A stretch of 64,000 bases of DNA from Acidobacteriota bacterium (GCA_030949985.1 JAUZRX010000004.1:31600-95599), one strand, 5' to 3'. Positions 17,101 to 26,713 are shown, counted from the first letter of the stretch. Notes: generated by a model from the letters alone, not told the origin. Translations and numbers: made by a program.

Positions 17101-20100
17101 GGGGACGGCATCACCCAGCCCGGAGACAACTGCCCTTCGACGCCCAACCCCGACCAGGCGGACGCCGACGGCGACAACTGGGGCGACGCCTGCGACTGCG
17201 ACGACGTCGATCCCAACGTCAATCCCGGCCAGCCCGAAACCATCTGCGACGCCATCGACAACGACTGCGACGCGAGCACCGCCGACGCCCCCGATGGCGA
17301 CAACGATGGCGTGGACCAGTGCGATGTCGGCGACGCCAACAACCCCGACGGCGTCGGCGTCGACTGCGACGACACCGACCCGCTGAACTACCCGGGCAAC
17401 ACCGAGGTCTGCGACGGGCAGGACAACGACTGCGACGGATCGATCGACGAGGACTTCCCGGTCTTGACCTGGTACCGTGACGCCGACCTCGACCTCTACG
17501 GCGACCCGAATGTCACGATCGATACCTGCGATGGCAACAACCAGGGCTACGTCGCCGACAACACGGACTGCGACGACACCCGCGCGGACGTCAACCCCGG
17601 CGCGCTGGAAGCCTGCTCGGACGCGGTCGACAACGATTGTGACGGCACGGTCAACGAGGTCGTCGGCACGCGCTACCTCGATCCCCTGGGCGACGACACG
17701 GGCAACACCTGCGACGACCAGCTCAGTCCCTGCCTCAGCTTCAACCACGCGATCCGCATGGCCTGCGACGGCGAGACGATTCTCGTGGCCGAAGGAGATT
17801 ACACCGAAGACGTGATCGTCGATCACCCGGTGGTGATCGACAACGCCGGATCCGCCTCGGTGACCAACCTCCACGGCACCGGCGCGACCGATGTCGTGAA
17901 GATCCTCTCGTCGAGTGTCACCTGGGACGGAGTGAATACCGATGGGGCTACCAACGACGCCTGCATTCACGTCGGGGACGCCACGCACACCGGCCTGCGC
18001 AATCTCAACATCCGCAACACGTCGACCTACGATTGCGCGGTCGGCATCCACATGGAGAACACCGGTATCAGCGGCGGGTGGAACCGCATTCTGAGCATGG
18101 ACATCCACTCCAACCGGGCCAACGGGAACCCGGATTCCGGCACCGGCATTCTGCTCACCGGCGGCAACGGCAAGCTCGAGATCAAGGTCGGCTTCATTCG
18201 CAACAACGAGGGCCCGGGCCTGCGGGTCAAGTCTCCGCCGGCAGGCAGCACGAACCAGACGATCGTCATCGTCGGCAACCGGATTCAGAACAACGGCACC
18301 TCCTCCGCCGCCGATGGGGTCGCGGGCATCGAAATTCACGACAGCTCCGATGTCCGTATCGAGGGCAACAGGATCTACGACAACGTTTCCGTCGGCGGCG
18401 GAGATGACGGCCGCGGCGTGATTCTCGATAACGTCAACGGCGGCAATTTCTTCTGCAACCGCGTCGAAAACAACGACACCGGTCTCGTCCTCAGCGGCGG
18501 CACCACCGGCTTCGGCCTGTTGCACAACAAGTGGATCGGCCAGGCCGGCAGCGCGCTGGCCATCCAGGCCGCCAGCGGCAGTGCAACGACCCTCAACGAA
18601 AACAACTTCTCAGGCAATGCCACCGCCGTGGACAACGCGGGCGACGGCACCCTCGACGCCCGCCACAACTGGTGGGGTGCGGCCGACGGTCCTTCCGGCG
18701 GGAGCGGGGGGAGCGGCGATCCCGTCAGCGGATCCCTCGACACATCGGGCTTCATCGCCCGTGATACGGCGCCGGTCCTGGTCAAGCGACCGGTGGACTT
18801 CGGCTGGTCCGAGTCCGTTTCGGCCTGTCGCGAGAAGATCCAGAACGGGATCAACAACGCGGTCGACGGCGACCTGCTGCTGGTGGGCGCGGGTGAGTAC
18901 AAAGAACACATCACCATGAGCAACAAGATCCTCGACATCGAGGGGCTCTCGGGTGGCGCGGGATGTTCGCCGACCGAGATCAGCGGTATCCAGTCCGGCG
19001 GCTCCCACCTGCCGGCGTTCCGCATCAGCGACGTGGCCGGTATTTCCCTCAAGCAAGTGACGATCCGCTCGACCGGGGAAGGCACGGTCTGCGGCCAGAA
19101 CAGCGGCGATGAGATCGGCCTCGACCTGCAGAACGTGGACAACTCCACCTTCACCGACATCTGCTTCAAGCAGAACGGCGTGACGGAGCTGCGGATCTAC
19201 GGCGATTCCGACGGAAACACCTTTTCCAACCTCACCATCGACGGCATGATTCGAGACCCGGACGGGAACGACATTTGCGGCCATCGCTCCCGCGAGGGCA
19301 TCCTCGTCGACGGCGGTCCGGCCTGCGAGGGCGGCCCGGGAGCCAGCGCCGACAACAACACCTTCGACAATATCGAGGTCAATTACTGCGCCCGCAGCGT
19401 GTCGGTTCGCCTGGCGAGCGGCACGGATATCGGCAACAGCCTGATCACCGCTTCTCCCGCGTCAGCCTGGGACGGCGGCACTCTCGCCTTCGGCGTCCTG
19501 GTGCAAATGGCCGACACGACCCGCATTCACGACAACGTGATCGGAGCGGGCGAAGAAACCGATGCGATTCGCATCGCGGGCAAGGAATCCGGCTCTTGCG
19601 TCACCGAGCGCAGCGACACCGGTTCGACGCGCATCGAAAACAACGACATCACCGACGCGCTCGACGCCGGCATCCGGATCTTCAAACAGACGGGCGACCT
19701 GGGTTCTCCGGTCGACACCTACCTGACTTGCAACGAGCTCAAGCTCAACGGCACGGGCGTGCTCGTCAACTACGTGGGCACGGCTCCCGAAAACCGCATG
19801 TACCAGAACGACGTTTCTTCCAACACGGAAGGGGTGCGAAATACGGCGACCCGCGCCTTCAACGCCATCGACAACTGGTGGGGTTCGGCGAGCGGCCCCT
19901 CGGGTGCGGGCCCCGGGTCGGGAGACAGCGTCTTCGGCGCGGTGTCGTTCAACCCCTGGCTCAACCACTCGGTCCGCATCGACAACGACGTGGACAACTA
20001 CGCCGAGTGCGATGGTGACTGCAACGACGACGACGCCTCGATCTATCCCGGCGCGACGGAGGTCTGTGACGGCATCGACAACGACTGCGACGGCACGATC

Positions 20101-22326
20101 GACGACGGGCTGCCGACCAACACCTACTACCGCGATGCCGATGGTGATACGTACGGAGATCCGAACAACACCATCGAGGATTGCGCCGGCACACCGCCGG
20201 CGGGGTACGTCACCGACAGCGGCGATTGCGACGACACCGACGCCCAGATCCACCCCAATGCCGCCGAGATCGCCTGTGACAACGTCGACCAGGCCTGCGA
20301 CGGCAGCGCCAACGAAGCCCCCGACAACGACGGCGACGGGTATGACCAGTGCGACCCCACCGACCCCTATGACGGCGACGGCCTGCCGTTGGACTGTGAC
20401 GATGCCGACGGCCAGATCCACCCCAATGCCACCGAGATCGTCTGCGACAACGTCGACCAGGCCTGCGACGGCAGCGCCAACGAAGCCCCCGACAACGACG
20501 GCGACGGGTATGACCAGTGCGATCCCACCGACCCCTACGACGGTGACGGTCTTGCCGTGGACTGCGACGACGCCGATGGCGCGGTGAATCCGGGTGCCGC
20601 CGAGATCTGCAGCGACAACATCGACAACGAGTGCGACTCCTTCGTCGACGCGGCCGACAGTGACTGCTCGGGGCTCGACGTGACGAACCTGGTCTTCCTG
20701 GCGGGCAGCAAGACGACCCTCCAGTGGAACGCCGCCGCCAGTGCCGACTCCTACGGACTCTACCGGGGCGAGATCCCGGAGGGCGGATGGACGACCTACA
20801 ACCACCAGTGCCGGGGCAGCCAGATCACGGGTACCACCGCCGAACAGGTCGGCACGCCGCCGGCCGGTGAAGCCCGGTATTACCTCGTGGCGGGCCTCGC
20901 CGAGAACGCGGGCAGCGGCGCGATCACCGGAGGCCCCCTGGGACAGGCCTCGAGCGGCAGCAGCCGCCCCGAAGCCGATGCCATGACCTGCGGCCCGCGG
21001 GTCTACGTCGATCCCGATGCCGCGGGCGCCGGCAACGGGCTGAGCTGGGCGGACGCCTATTCCACGGTCAGCCTCGCCCTGGGGCACAACCGCGCCACCG
21101 ATCGGGGACTCGAGATCTGGATCAAGGGTACCGTGACCGGCGATCCGGCGACTCTCGACGGCGCCGGCCGCCCCAGCGCGACCCTGCTGGGCGGTTTCGC
21201 GGGCACCGAGACCCATGCCTGGGAGCGCGACACCGCGGCCAATCCGAGTCGCTGGGAAGGCACCGGGGCCGGCCCCTTGCTGGCAGTCACCCGGGCGTCG
21301 GTGGTACTCGACGGCCTGACCCTCGCCAACTCCGGCAGCGGCGTCGAGCTGACGGCCGCCGGTGACCGGCTGGAGCTGCTCTCGGTGGGAGCCGAGACGA
21401 TCAACGGCCGGGTCGTGGACATGAACGCGGACGACCCTGCGGGAGGCGTACTCGTCGTCCGCTCGACCTCCTTCGACGGAACAAGCACCGAGGGCATTCA
21501 CGCCGTGGCCACGGCGGGAACCCTCGGTGGAGTCGTCGCCGGAAATACCTTCGCCGGGTCCTCCGATGCGTCGATCCGGCTCGAAGCCCGTCCGGCGACC
21601 TCCGACGCCTCGGTCAACGTCCGGGTCGAACGGAACACGATTCAGGGCGGGGGCAGCGGCATCGTTCTCGGGGCCCACCTGAACGACGCGGCCCTCACCG
21701 CGGTGGAAAACTCCCTCGTCTCGTCGAACCTGGTCCATGGCGTGACGGTCGACGGGATTCGGGTCGAGGCCTCCGGCCAGTTCAGCACGACCGGCGGCTC
21801 CGCGGCGGCCCGGGCCATCCCCTCGCTGGTGGGCAACACGGTTTCCGACGGAGGTGACGCGGGCGTGATGTGCAGCGCCACTCGCACGGACTCCACCGCC
21901 GATCCCTCCCTCCACACGGTGGAGGCGGCCCCGCAGATCTGGGACAACCTGTTGACCTTCATGGGCGGGCCCGGAATCGAAGAGAGCGCCGACGACACCG
22001 CCACCAACCTCGTCGCCGACCCCCTGGTGGTGGGAAACCTGCTGTTCGGCAACGCCTCCCTCTATCTCGACGAGGGGGCCACGGCCCTGCCGACGATCGG
22101 CGACGTCAACGCCCTGGGCGGAGCCCGGGACAACCTGGACAGCGATCCGCTCTACGTCGACCGGGCTCTGAACGACTTCCATATCCAGGCGGCCTCGCCT
22201 GCCGTCGACCGGGGCCATCCGGACGTACCGGCCCTGTCGAAAACCGACATCGACAACCAGGCCAGGGTGCGGGACGGCGACGGCGACGGAACGGCCGCCG
22301 CGGACCTGGGTGCCGACGAACGCTGA
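14161..22326 (+). CDS. Giant secreted protein: M6-protease-like domain (catalytic site lost), MopE-type repeats, beta-helix domains
   Basis: This 2721-residue protein starts at a GTG with a signal peptide (~1-27, ending PGWA). Residues ~60-480 resemble the M6 (immune inhibitor A) peptidase domain, but where M6 proteases have HExxH this protein has HLFGLH (H283-H288): the catalytic Glu is Leu and the second zinc His is displaced by one, so it is probably inactive. Residues ~620-970 are beta-propeller-like repeats (VAWEDDRDG, IVWDDDRNG, IVWQDDATG). Then come three MopE-type Cys/Asp units (DCDDTDP, DNDCDG) at ~1010-1165, a right-handed beta-helix at ~1170-1950, four more MopE units at ~1955-2165, a fibronectin-like segment at ~2175-2280, and a second beta-helix ending in DLGADE. 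It is likely a cell-surface or released adhesin or metal-binding protein. Confidence 0.8.
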   Translation: MSRSTRRPQPCLVALAIFATVMPGWALVPPRNPDQPLPDAGLGRVRDDRAGAYTAARPLAGVVPANINARKTAGTLNLTTLSGSFDYVVLPGKFLDSGVDPWAPSELADQLFLPGYTGLGRPGSLRDYFNEVSYGNYLIDGVVEPWVTTAQNEAFYLGAAGCHGLCSSTTESAGGFIDEVIALNDATVDFGQYDNDGPDGLPNSGDDDGVVDLLVVVQAGTGGECGNAKLWSHLGRYSDWFGGTYTTNDAAAGGGSIVIEDYALVPALDCDGSSLVTIGPFAHLFGLHLGLPALWDRDGTSRGVGAFDVMARGLWGGDGNSPERPTHPSAYTKALAGWIQPQRVTGTELGASFPAVENSATAREFNRPDTCSHEEYLLIENRQKTGFDSLLPGDGLLIWHADESTATADEEARPRLHLVPGDARYGLNNGRNDGDPGDPWPGSTGRISFRDDTDPSSRRWDDRPSGVSVNNISLSGDPMTADLNQDTALLLHLRQVSFDDGLPGKGDGDGAIDPFETVRLTLALSNEGQLDATGVSGTLSLNPPVAGVTITDNSHTWPDLAPCGDASDGIFEISLDETVPCETALDFQLDLTTDQGATTLNFQLRVGMFFTAAPIQLSTSAEDTGTVRVAGTGTSAAAVYSEPSAGRRIIRMTRFDDQGTLLGTTDVSAATAGDATAPDVAWNGTEYGVAWEDDRDGTSEIYFARVDAAGVRIGGEVRVTTQAGASSRPRIAWSSADNRWMIVWDDDRNGDSDVFFAALDSAGTKVAGDVAIASGTGRQSHPDLSWNGQRLGIVWQDDATGEWTVQFVATDAGGVAQSPVKRLEEGPGDSLRPAVAWNAAGATFGVVFIDYADGKTRPFVRATRMTADGGLPVSVKPISELMFRTDAVDIDSDGTQHFIVWTDHRDGHRSVRVSRTDDRFNIQLDALHVADDAAHARHVGIDFDSGGLFAVWVQEDASTLRDNVFARPFNTTFECGRDDDGDGITQPGDNCPSTPNPDQADADGDNWGDACDCDDVDPNVNPGQPETICDAIDNDCDASTADAPDGDNDGVDQCDVGDANNPDGVGVDCDDTDPLNYPGNTEVCDGQDNDCDGSIDEDFPVLTWYRDADLDLYGDPNVTIDTCDGNNQGYVADNTDCDDTRADVNPGALEACSDAVDNDCDGTVNEVVGTRYLDPLGDDTGNTCDDQLSPCLSFNHAIRMACDGETILVAEGDYTEDVIVDHPVVIDNAGSASVTNLHGTGATDVVKILSSSVTWDGVNTDGATNDACIHVGDATHTGLRNLNIRNTSTYDCAVGIHMENTGISGGWNRILSMDIHSNRANGNPDSGTGILLTGGNGKLEIKVGFIRNNEGPGLRVKSPPAGSTNQTIVIVGNRIQNNGTSSAADGVAGIEIHDSSDVRIEGNRIYDNVSVGGGDDGRGVILDNVNGGNFFCNRVENNDTGLVLSGGTTGFGLLHNKWIGQAGSALAIQAASGSATTLNENNFSGNATAVDNAGDGTLDARHNWWGAADGPSGGSGGSGDPVSGSLDTSGFIARDTAPVLVKRPVDFGWSESVSACREKIQNGINNAVDGDLLLVGAGEYKEHITMSNKILDIEGLSGGAGCSPTEISGIQSGGSHLPAFRISDVAGISLKQVTIRSTGEGTVCGQNSGDEIGLDLQNVDNSTFTDICFKQNGVTELRIYGDSDGNTFSNLTIDGMIRDPDGNDICGHRSREGILVDGGPACEGGPGASADNNTFDNIEVNYCARSVSVRLASGTDIGNSLITASPASAWDGGTLAFGVLVQMADTTRIHDNVIGAGEETDAIRIAGKESGSCVTERSDTGSTRIENNDITDALDAGIRIFKQTGDLGSPVDTYLTCNELKLNGTGVLVNYVGTAPENRMYQNDVSSNTEGVRNTATRAFNAIDNWWGSASGPSGAGPGSGDSVFGAVSFNPWLNHSVRIDNDVDNYAECDGDCNDDDASIYPGATEVCDGIDNDCDGTIDDGLPTNTYYRDADGDTYGDPNNTIEDCAGTPPAGYVTDSGDCDDTDAQIHPNAAEIACDNVDQACDGSANEAPDNDGDGYDQCDPTDPYDGDGLPLDCDDADGQIHPNATEIVCDNVDQACDGSANEAPDNDGDGYDQCDPTDPYDGDGLAVDCDDADGAVNPGAAEICSDNIDNECDSFVDAADSDCSGLDVTNLVFLAGSKTTLQWNAAASADSYGLYRGEIPEGGWTTYNHQCRGSQITGTTAEQVGTPPAGEARYYLVAGLAENAGSGAITGGPLGQASSGSSRPEADAMTCGPRVYVDPDAAGAGNGLSWADAYSTVSLALGHNRATDRGLEIWIKGTVTGDPATLDGAGRPSATLLGGFAGTETHAWERDTAANPSRWEGTGAGPLLAVTRASVVLDGLTLANSGSGVELTAAGDRLELLSVGAETINGRVVDMNADDPAGGVLVVRSTSFDGTSTEGIHAVATAGTLGGVVAGNTFAGSSDASIRLEARPATSDASVNVRVERNTIQGGGSGIVLGAHLNDAALTAVENSLVSSNLVHGVTVDGIRVEASGQFSTTGGSAAARAIPSLVGNTVSDGGDAGVMCSATRTDSTADPSLHTVEAAPQIWDNLLTFMGGPGIEESADDTATNLVADPLVVGNLLFGNASLYLDEGATALPTIGDVNALGGARDNLDSDPLYVDRALNDFHIQAASPAVDRGHPDVPALSKTDIDNQARVRDGDGDGTAAADLGADER
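20245..20580 (+). repeat. Tandem 168-bp duplication inside the giant secreted protein gene
   Basis: Copies at 20245-20412 and 20413-20580 are nearly identical for their first ~125 bases and similar thereafter. Each encodes one 56-residue MopE-type unit (IHPNA, DQACDGSANEAPDNDG). The close DNA identity, unlike the other MopE units, suggests a recent duplication or gene conversion. Confidence 0.85.
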
Positions 22327-22523
22327 CCGCCCCGGAATCGCCGATCGTCATCGCCCGCTTCGCGGCCGCGCTTGACCTGTGTTCATGTTGACAGCCCGCG
22401 GAACCTAAGTGAGCATGGTGCGGGGACTTTTCGGGCGGTCGGCCGCCCGAGCCCGCAATCTCGCTGGTGGCCTCGTTCCACCGACAGGGCCTCCAAGGAG
22501 AGACGACGGGAAAGGAAGAAACG

Positions 22524-23138
22524 ATGAAGGTTTCCTGCACCCCTCGAGTCCTGCTTCTCGCCCTGCCGCTGCTGATCCTGCTGGGCGCATGCGCCAGCAC
22601 CGGAAGCCACCGCCCCGACAGCCATCTTTCCGCGAAGCTCACTCCCTTCACCTATTACGACGAAGGTGATTTGCTTTTCATCGGTGTCGACACCCGCGCC
22701 GCCCAGTACATCAGCGACGAGAGCATCTTCCCTCTCGGCATCGCCCTGGTGAACAAGACTCTGAAATCGATGACCATCGACCGGGAGTCATTCGTGCTCG
22801 AGGACGACAACGGCAAGCGCTATCCCCTGGTCTCCCACAAGGAATACCGGGCCTCCTACCGCCGATCCAAGACCGATGAGCAACTGGCTGACAACTTCAT
22901 CGAAGCCATGCGAGGACGCTTTGCCACCTTCAGCTACCGGGAACTGCGCATGTTTCCAGCGACCAGCCGGCGCTCGACGACATCGACTTCCGCAGTCGAA
23001 GTCCGGCGCCGGCAAATGGTGGTCGGCTACGTGTACTTTCCCGTTCCGGAAAACGGCTTGCACAAGAGGGATCTCAAGCTGCTCTTCAAGGTCGAAGAGC
23101 AGCCCGAGACCTTCGTAGTGCGTTTTTCCATTCGCTGA
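22524..23138 (+). CDS. Hypothetical lipoprotein
   Basis: This 204-residue protein has an N-terminal basic residue, a hydrophobic stretch (VLLLALPLLILLGA) and lipobox LGAC, giving lipidation at about C22. The mature part is a single mixed alpha/beta domain with TPFTYYDEGDLLFIGVDTR and a YPLVSHKEYRASYRRS stretch; it contains no recognised catalytic motif. The start is an ATG at 22524 behind AAGGAAG. It is followed 83 bases later by the TPR protein gene, and the two plus the VWFA gene may form one envelope operon. Confidence 0.7.
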   Translation: MKVSCTPRVLLLALPLLILLGACASTGSHRPDSHLSAKLTPFTYYDEGDLLFIGVDTRAAQYISDESIFPLGIALVNKTLKSMTIDRESFVLEDDNGKRYPLVSHKEYRASYRRSKTDEQLADNFIEAMRGRFATFSYRELRMFPATSRRSTTSTSAVEVRRRQMVVGYVYFPVPENGLHKRDLKLLFKVEEQPETFVVRFSIR

Positions 23139-23221
23139 ACCCTGCCCTCCGCGGCTGCCCCTCGATCGCCCACCACTCGGCTCCATCTCACAGGGATTGG
23201 AGCTGCTGGAGATAGGAACCC

Positions 23222-24442
23222 ATGATCCGACGCATCGTTTCGGCCATTGCGGCGCTTTTCATGCTGTGCATCCTCGCCGCCCCCGCCATGGCCGCGGGAA
23301 GAGCCGTGGGTACGATCACCGACCGGGAGGGCAAGCCGCTCAAGGGAGTCGAAGTCCATCTCGTGCCGGCCGACCGACCGGACCTCCCCACAATCAAGGT
23401 CAAGACCGACAAAAAAGGCCGATACATCATTGGGCTGATTCGCAAGTCGACTTACCGCATCACCGCCTTCAAGGAGGGTTATCGCGTCGGTGAGATCGAC
23501 GGCAATATCGCAATCCCTTCGGACGAAAGCTTCTGGGCCTACAAGGGGCCGATCTCCCCCGGCGGCATCCCGCCGGTACTGGGCATCGACGGGCTGACCG
23601 AAGTCACCTATCACATGGTGATGTACCCCGATGGCGGCGACCCCGGCGAATGGGGGACGGGGCAACCGCTGCTTTCCAACAGGGAAATCATCGAGCGCAT
23701 CCAAAGTGGTAATATCGACGCGGCTGTCATGGAAATCCAGCGCAGCCTCGAAATCAGTCCAGACGACGCGAACCTCAACTACCTGATGGCTTTCGCCATG
23801 CTCCAGAAGAGAGACCTCGAGGCTGCGCGCACCGCCATCGACAAGTGCCTGGCGACCAATCCGGCCTTCGAGGGAGCCAACATGATCCGCGGCAAACTGC
23901 TGGAGTCGGCGGGCCAAACTGACGAAGCTCTCGCCGCTTACCGCGCGGAAATCGAGCACTGCACCACGGAACAGGTCAAGAAGGACGCCCTGATCGCGGC
24001 CGCGCTGCTTCTGGTGCGGGCGGAGGAACTCGAACAAGCGGCTGCTTTGCTCGAGCAGGTCGTGACTCTCGACCCCGAGAACGTGGCCGCACTCAAAGAG
24101 CTGGCCAACTGTTACCTCCAAACCGACCAGAAGGAGAAGGCCGAGGAGATCCTGGCCAAGGTCGCATCTCTCGGAGGGAGCCAGGATCCCGCCGTCCTCT
24201 ATAACCTTGGCGCGGATGCGTTCAACAACAAGGATTTCAAGACAGCGGCCGAATACTTCGAAAAGACCATTGCCGCTGACTCCAACTTCGCCGAGGCCTT
24301 TCTCCAGCTCGGATACTGCAAGCTCAATCTGGGCGAGATTCCCGCTGCCGTCGAGAACCTGAAGAAGTTCGTCGAAATGCGACCGGACAGCCCGGCGACT
24401 CCGGACGCCAAGGCGATCGTCCAATCCCTTTCAGGAAACTAG
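23222..24442 (+). CDS. Secreted protein with carboxypeptidase-regulatory-like domain and TPR repeats
   Basis: This 406-residue protein has a signal peptide ending near APAMAAG. Residues ~26-95 form a CarboxypepD_reg-like beta domain (GTITDREGKPLKGVEVHLV). Residues ~155-400 hold about seven TPR units with typical AAEYFEKTIAADSNFAEAF spacing. TPR proteins of this kind scaffold periplasmic or outer-membrane assemblies. An AGGAA element precedes the ATG. The stop is 3 bases before the TTG of the VWFA gene, so the two are coupled. Confidence 0.8.
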   Translation: MIRRIVSAIAALFMLCILAAPAMAAGRAVGTITDREGKPLKGVEVHLVPADRPDLPTIKVKTDKKGRYIIGLIRKSTYRITAFKEGYRVGEIDGNIAIPSDESFWAYKGPISPGGIPPVLGIDGLTEVTYHMVMYPDGGDPGEWGTGQPLLSNREIIERIQSGNIDAAVMEIQRSLEISPDDANLNYLMAFAMLQKRDLEAARTAIDKCLATNPAFEGANMIRGKLLESAGQTDEALAAYRAEIEHCTTEQVKKDALIAAALLLVRAEELEQAAALLEQVVTLDPENVAALKELANCYLQTDQKEKAEEILAKVASLGGSQDPAVLYNLGADAFNNKDFKTAAEYFEKTIAADSNFAEAFLQLGYCKLNLGEIPAAVENLKKFVEMRPDSPATPDAKAIVQSLSGN

Positions 24443-24445
24443 ACA

Positions 24446-26713
24446 TTGGACAGACTACTACGCAGGTGGGCTTTTCTTGGTAGCGCCGGCTTGCTCGCCA
24501 TAGGAGCCCTGTTTCTTACCCTGACTCTAACCTGGGCTGAAACTCCGCCCCCAAGCGAGGAGAATCCAGCGACATCCACGAAGGTTGAAACCGTGGATGT
24601 CCAGCTGGCCATGCTCGAGGTCGTAGTGGTCGACCGCAAGGGCCGTCACGTGCGCGGTCTGCCCCCGTCAGCCTTTCACCTCAAGGAGGGACGACGCGAA
24701 GTCCCGATCATTACTTTTGACGAAATCACTCTGAACCAGGAACCCGGCACGGCATCACCGAACCTCCCGGAGATTTCAGGGGCTTCAGGCGAGCCGCAAA
24801 CTCCCGCCAGCCAACCGGAGCGGCCGGACGGCGTACCCTCCCCGGCGGCGGCTCCGACGGGCCCGGTCTCCGCCGGCCAGGCGGCACGTGCCCGCAAGGA
24901 GGGCAAACGTTGGTTCGTGCTCCTCTTCGACGGCTATTTCAATCCGTCGGCCCTGGCTATTTCCCAGGCCCGCCGCGCCGCCAAAAAGTGGCTCAAGGAA
25001 ACCCTCCGCGAAGGTGACCAGGTCGCGGTCTACCAGCTCCTCCCTCATCTATCGACGGTGCAATCCTTCACCTCCCGCCGCAAACTTCTGAACGAGGCGA
25101 TCGACTCGATTCGAATCATGCCGGGATCCAGCATGGGCCAGGAGATGATCCGCCAGCGCCTGGAGCAGACCCAGGCCCTACCCCGGGACTTTCGGGAACA
25201 GCAAATTCGCAACGCGGGCAGTTTCGGCTCGCAACTCGACCGTTCAGAGAGAGACAACTTCTACGTCAGCCTGACGAGCCTCGGCCAGGCTCTCGGACCG
25301 TTGGCGGGAACCAAGGCGGTCGTTCTTTTCTCCGGCGGTTTTCCCATCACACGCTCGTGGGACACCAACTCCACCGGCGGCCTGACCCGGCGGTTCAAGC
25401 GCATGATGGAGGTCCTCGAATACTACGGGGTTCGCGTCTATTCGTTCGATGTCGGTGAAGAAAACACCTTTACAGGGGCCGAACAGGCCAGGAATATCCG
25501 CCAGATGGTGGACAACCTGGGCCTGGGCACCGAATGGCTCGACTCGCTCCAGGTCGGCGCCCAGATCGACTCCGCCATATCCCACCAGGAAGTTCTTGCC
25601 ATCCTGGGCAACGAGACCGGCGGTCGCTTCATTCGCGGAAAGAACTACCTCCGTGGCCTGCAGCAGGTTACCGAAGACCTCTCGCACTACTACCTGATCG
25701 GCTACCGACCCGTCGATCTGGTACGAGCCGGACGCTATGTCAGGCTCCGCGCAAGCGTGGACGGGAAGGGCCTCAAGGTCATTGCTCGTCGAGGCCGCTT
25801 TGCGTCCGGACCGCCAGAATTCGCACCCGAGAATTCCGCCACTAAAGCCGTCGAGCTGGCAGGGCCGCCCTTCGAGATCAGTTGCCGGCCGCAGGTCTTC
25901 CCTCTGCCAGGGGACAAGTCCTTGCTGGTTCTACCCGTTCATCTGGGCGACCTGGACCCTCTGACGGTAAGCGGGGATTTCCCCGAACGACTCGAACTCC
26001 GCATGCGGACCCGAGCTCTGATTGCGGACGTCCCTATCGAGGAAAGCCGGAGGGATATCTCGATCCCCCTCTCCCCGGAGCTTGAGAGTCGTCTCGCCTC
26101 CGGTTTCGCTCTGCGTGAAGCGCTCGTCCTGTCTGCGGCCTCCTACGACGTGGAGATTGTCATCCAGGCGCCCGGATTGCGGCGCATGGGGCGCTGGAAG
26201 AAATCTGTCGCTGTTCGCAGTACCGATCTCAACACCTTCTCCCTCACTGATCTCACCCTGCTCTCCCCGGCGGACCGTTCAGCGACGGTCTTCGATGTCT
26301 TCCTGCAGCAACAGCCGATCCCGGGTAACAATCCCTCCGGCCCCCTTCCCGACCCGCTGGGAAACGCCGCGGGGCGCCCGCCGGTGAACACCGACGGGCG
26401 GGTCGACCCCACAACACCGCTCCTGGTCCAGATCGGCGTCATCAAACCACCTCCCCAGGTGCACCCGGAACAGCCACCGCTGGAGCTGACGTGGCAAGTG
26501 GTTCGCGATGATGGAGAGGTCATCGACCTGGCCGTCGAGTACCGGCGTCTCGAGTTCGCGCCCGATGGCAGCTATCTCGACCTCGTCGCCAAACTCGACC
26601 TCAGCGGCGTTGGTCCCGGTAGCCACACTCTTCGCCTGACCGCCACTCGCATCGCCACAAACACCATACGCCAACGCGAAGCGAAATTGTTCGTGGCGAG
26701 CGGTGTCAACTAG
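24446..26713 (+). CDS. VWFA-related protein of the Acidobacteriota type
   Basis: This 755-residue protein starts at a TTG with AGGAAA 7 bases upstream. It has an N-terminal hydrophobic segment (GLLAIGALFLTLTLTWA, signal or anchor) and then a VDVQLAMLEVVVVDRKGRHV domain typical of the Acidobacteriota VWFA-related family. A von Willebrand A core follows (~150-430): FVLLFDGYFNP with an acidic residue at the MIDAS position, then VVLFSGGFP. The C-terminal ~300 residues are beta-sandwich-like. It probably binds a partner protein at the cell envelope. The stop lies just before IS21 remnants. Confidence 0.8.
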   Translation: MDRLLRRWAFLGSAGLLAIGALFLTLTLTWAETPPPSEENPATSTKVETVDVQLAMLEVVVVDRKGRHVRGLPPSAFHLKEGRREVPIITFDEITLNQEPGTASPNLPEISGASGEPQTPASQPERPDGVPSPAAAPTGPVSAGQAARARKEGKRWFVLLFDGYFNPSALAISQARRAAKKWLKETLREGDQVAVYQLLPHLSTVQSFTSRRKLLNEAIDSIRIMPGSSMGQEMIRQRLEQTQALPRDFREQQIRNAGSFGSQLDRSERDNFYVSLTSLGQALGPLAGTKAVVLFSGGFPITRSWDTNSTGGLTRRFKRMMEVLEYYGVRVYSFDVGEENTFTGAEQARNIRQMVDNLGLGTEWLDSLQVGAQIDSAISHQEVLAILGNETGGRFIRGKNYLRGLQQVTEDLSHYYLIGYRPVDLVRAGRYVRLRASVDGKGLKVIARRGRFASGPPEFAPENSATKAVELAGPPFEISCRPQVFPLPGDKSLLVLPVHLGDLDPLTVSGDFPERLELRMRTRALIADVPIEESRRDISIPLSPELESRLASGFALREALVLSAASYDVEIVIQAPGLRRMGRWKKSVAVRSTDLNTFSLTDLTLLSPADRSATVFDVFLQQQPIPGNNPSGPLPDPLGNAAGRPPVNTDGRVDPTTPLLVQIGVIKPPPQVHPEQPPLELTWQVVRDDGEVIDLAVEYRRLEFAPDGSYLDLVAKLDLSGVGPGSHTLRLTATRIATNTIRQREAKLFVASGVN

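Noticed and set aside
20020..20650. Repeated DNA units resembling a CRISPR array
   Set aside because: Units are protein-coding MopE repeats with 56-residue period; there are no short identical repeats with unique spacers and no cas genes.
15526..22218. Long minus-strand open frames under the giant secreted protein gene
   Set aside because: The residue pattern is dominated by Val/Asp/Gly repeats that mirror the sense-strand MopE and beta-helix coding; no start signals or motifs.
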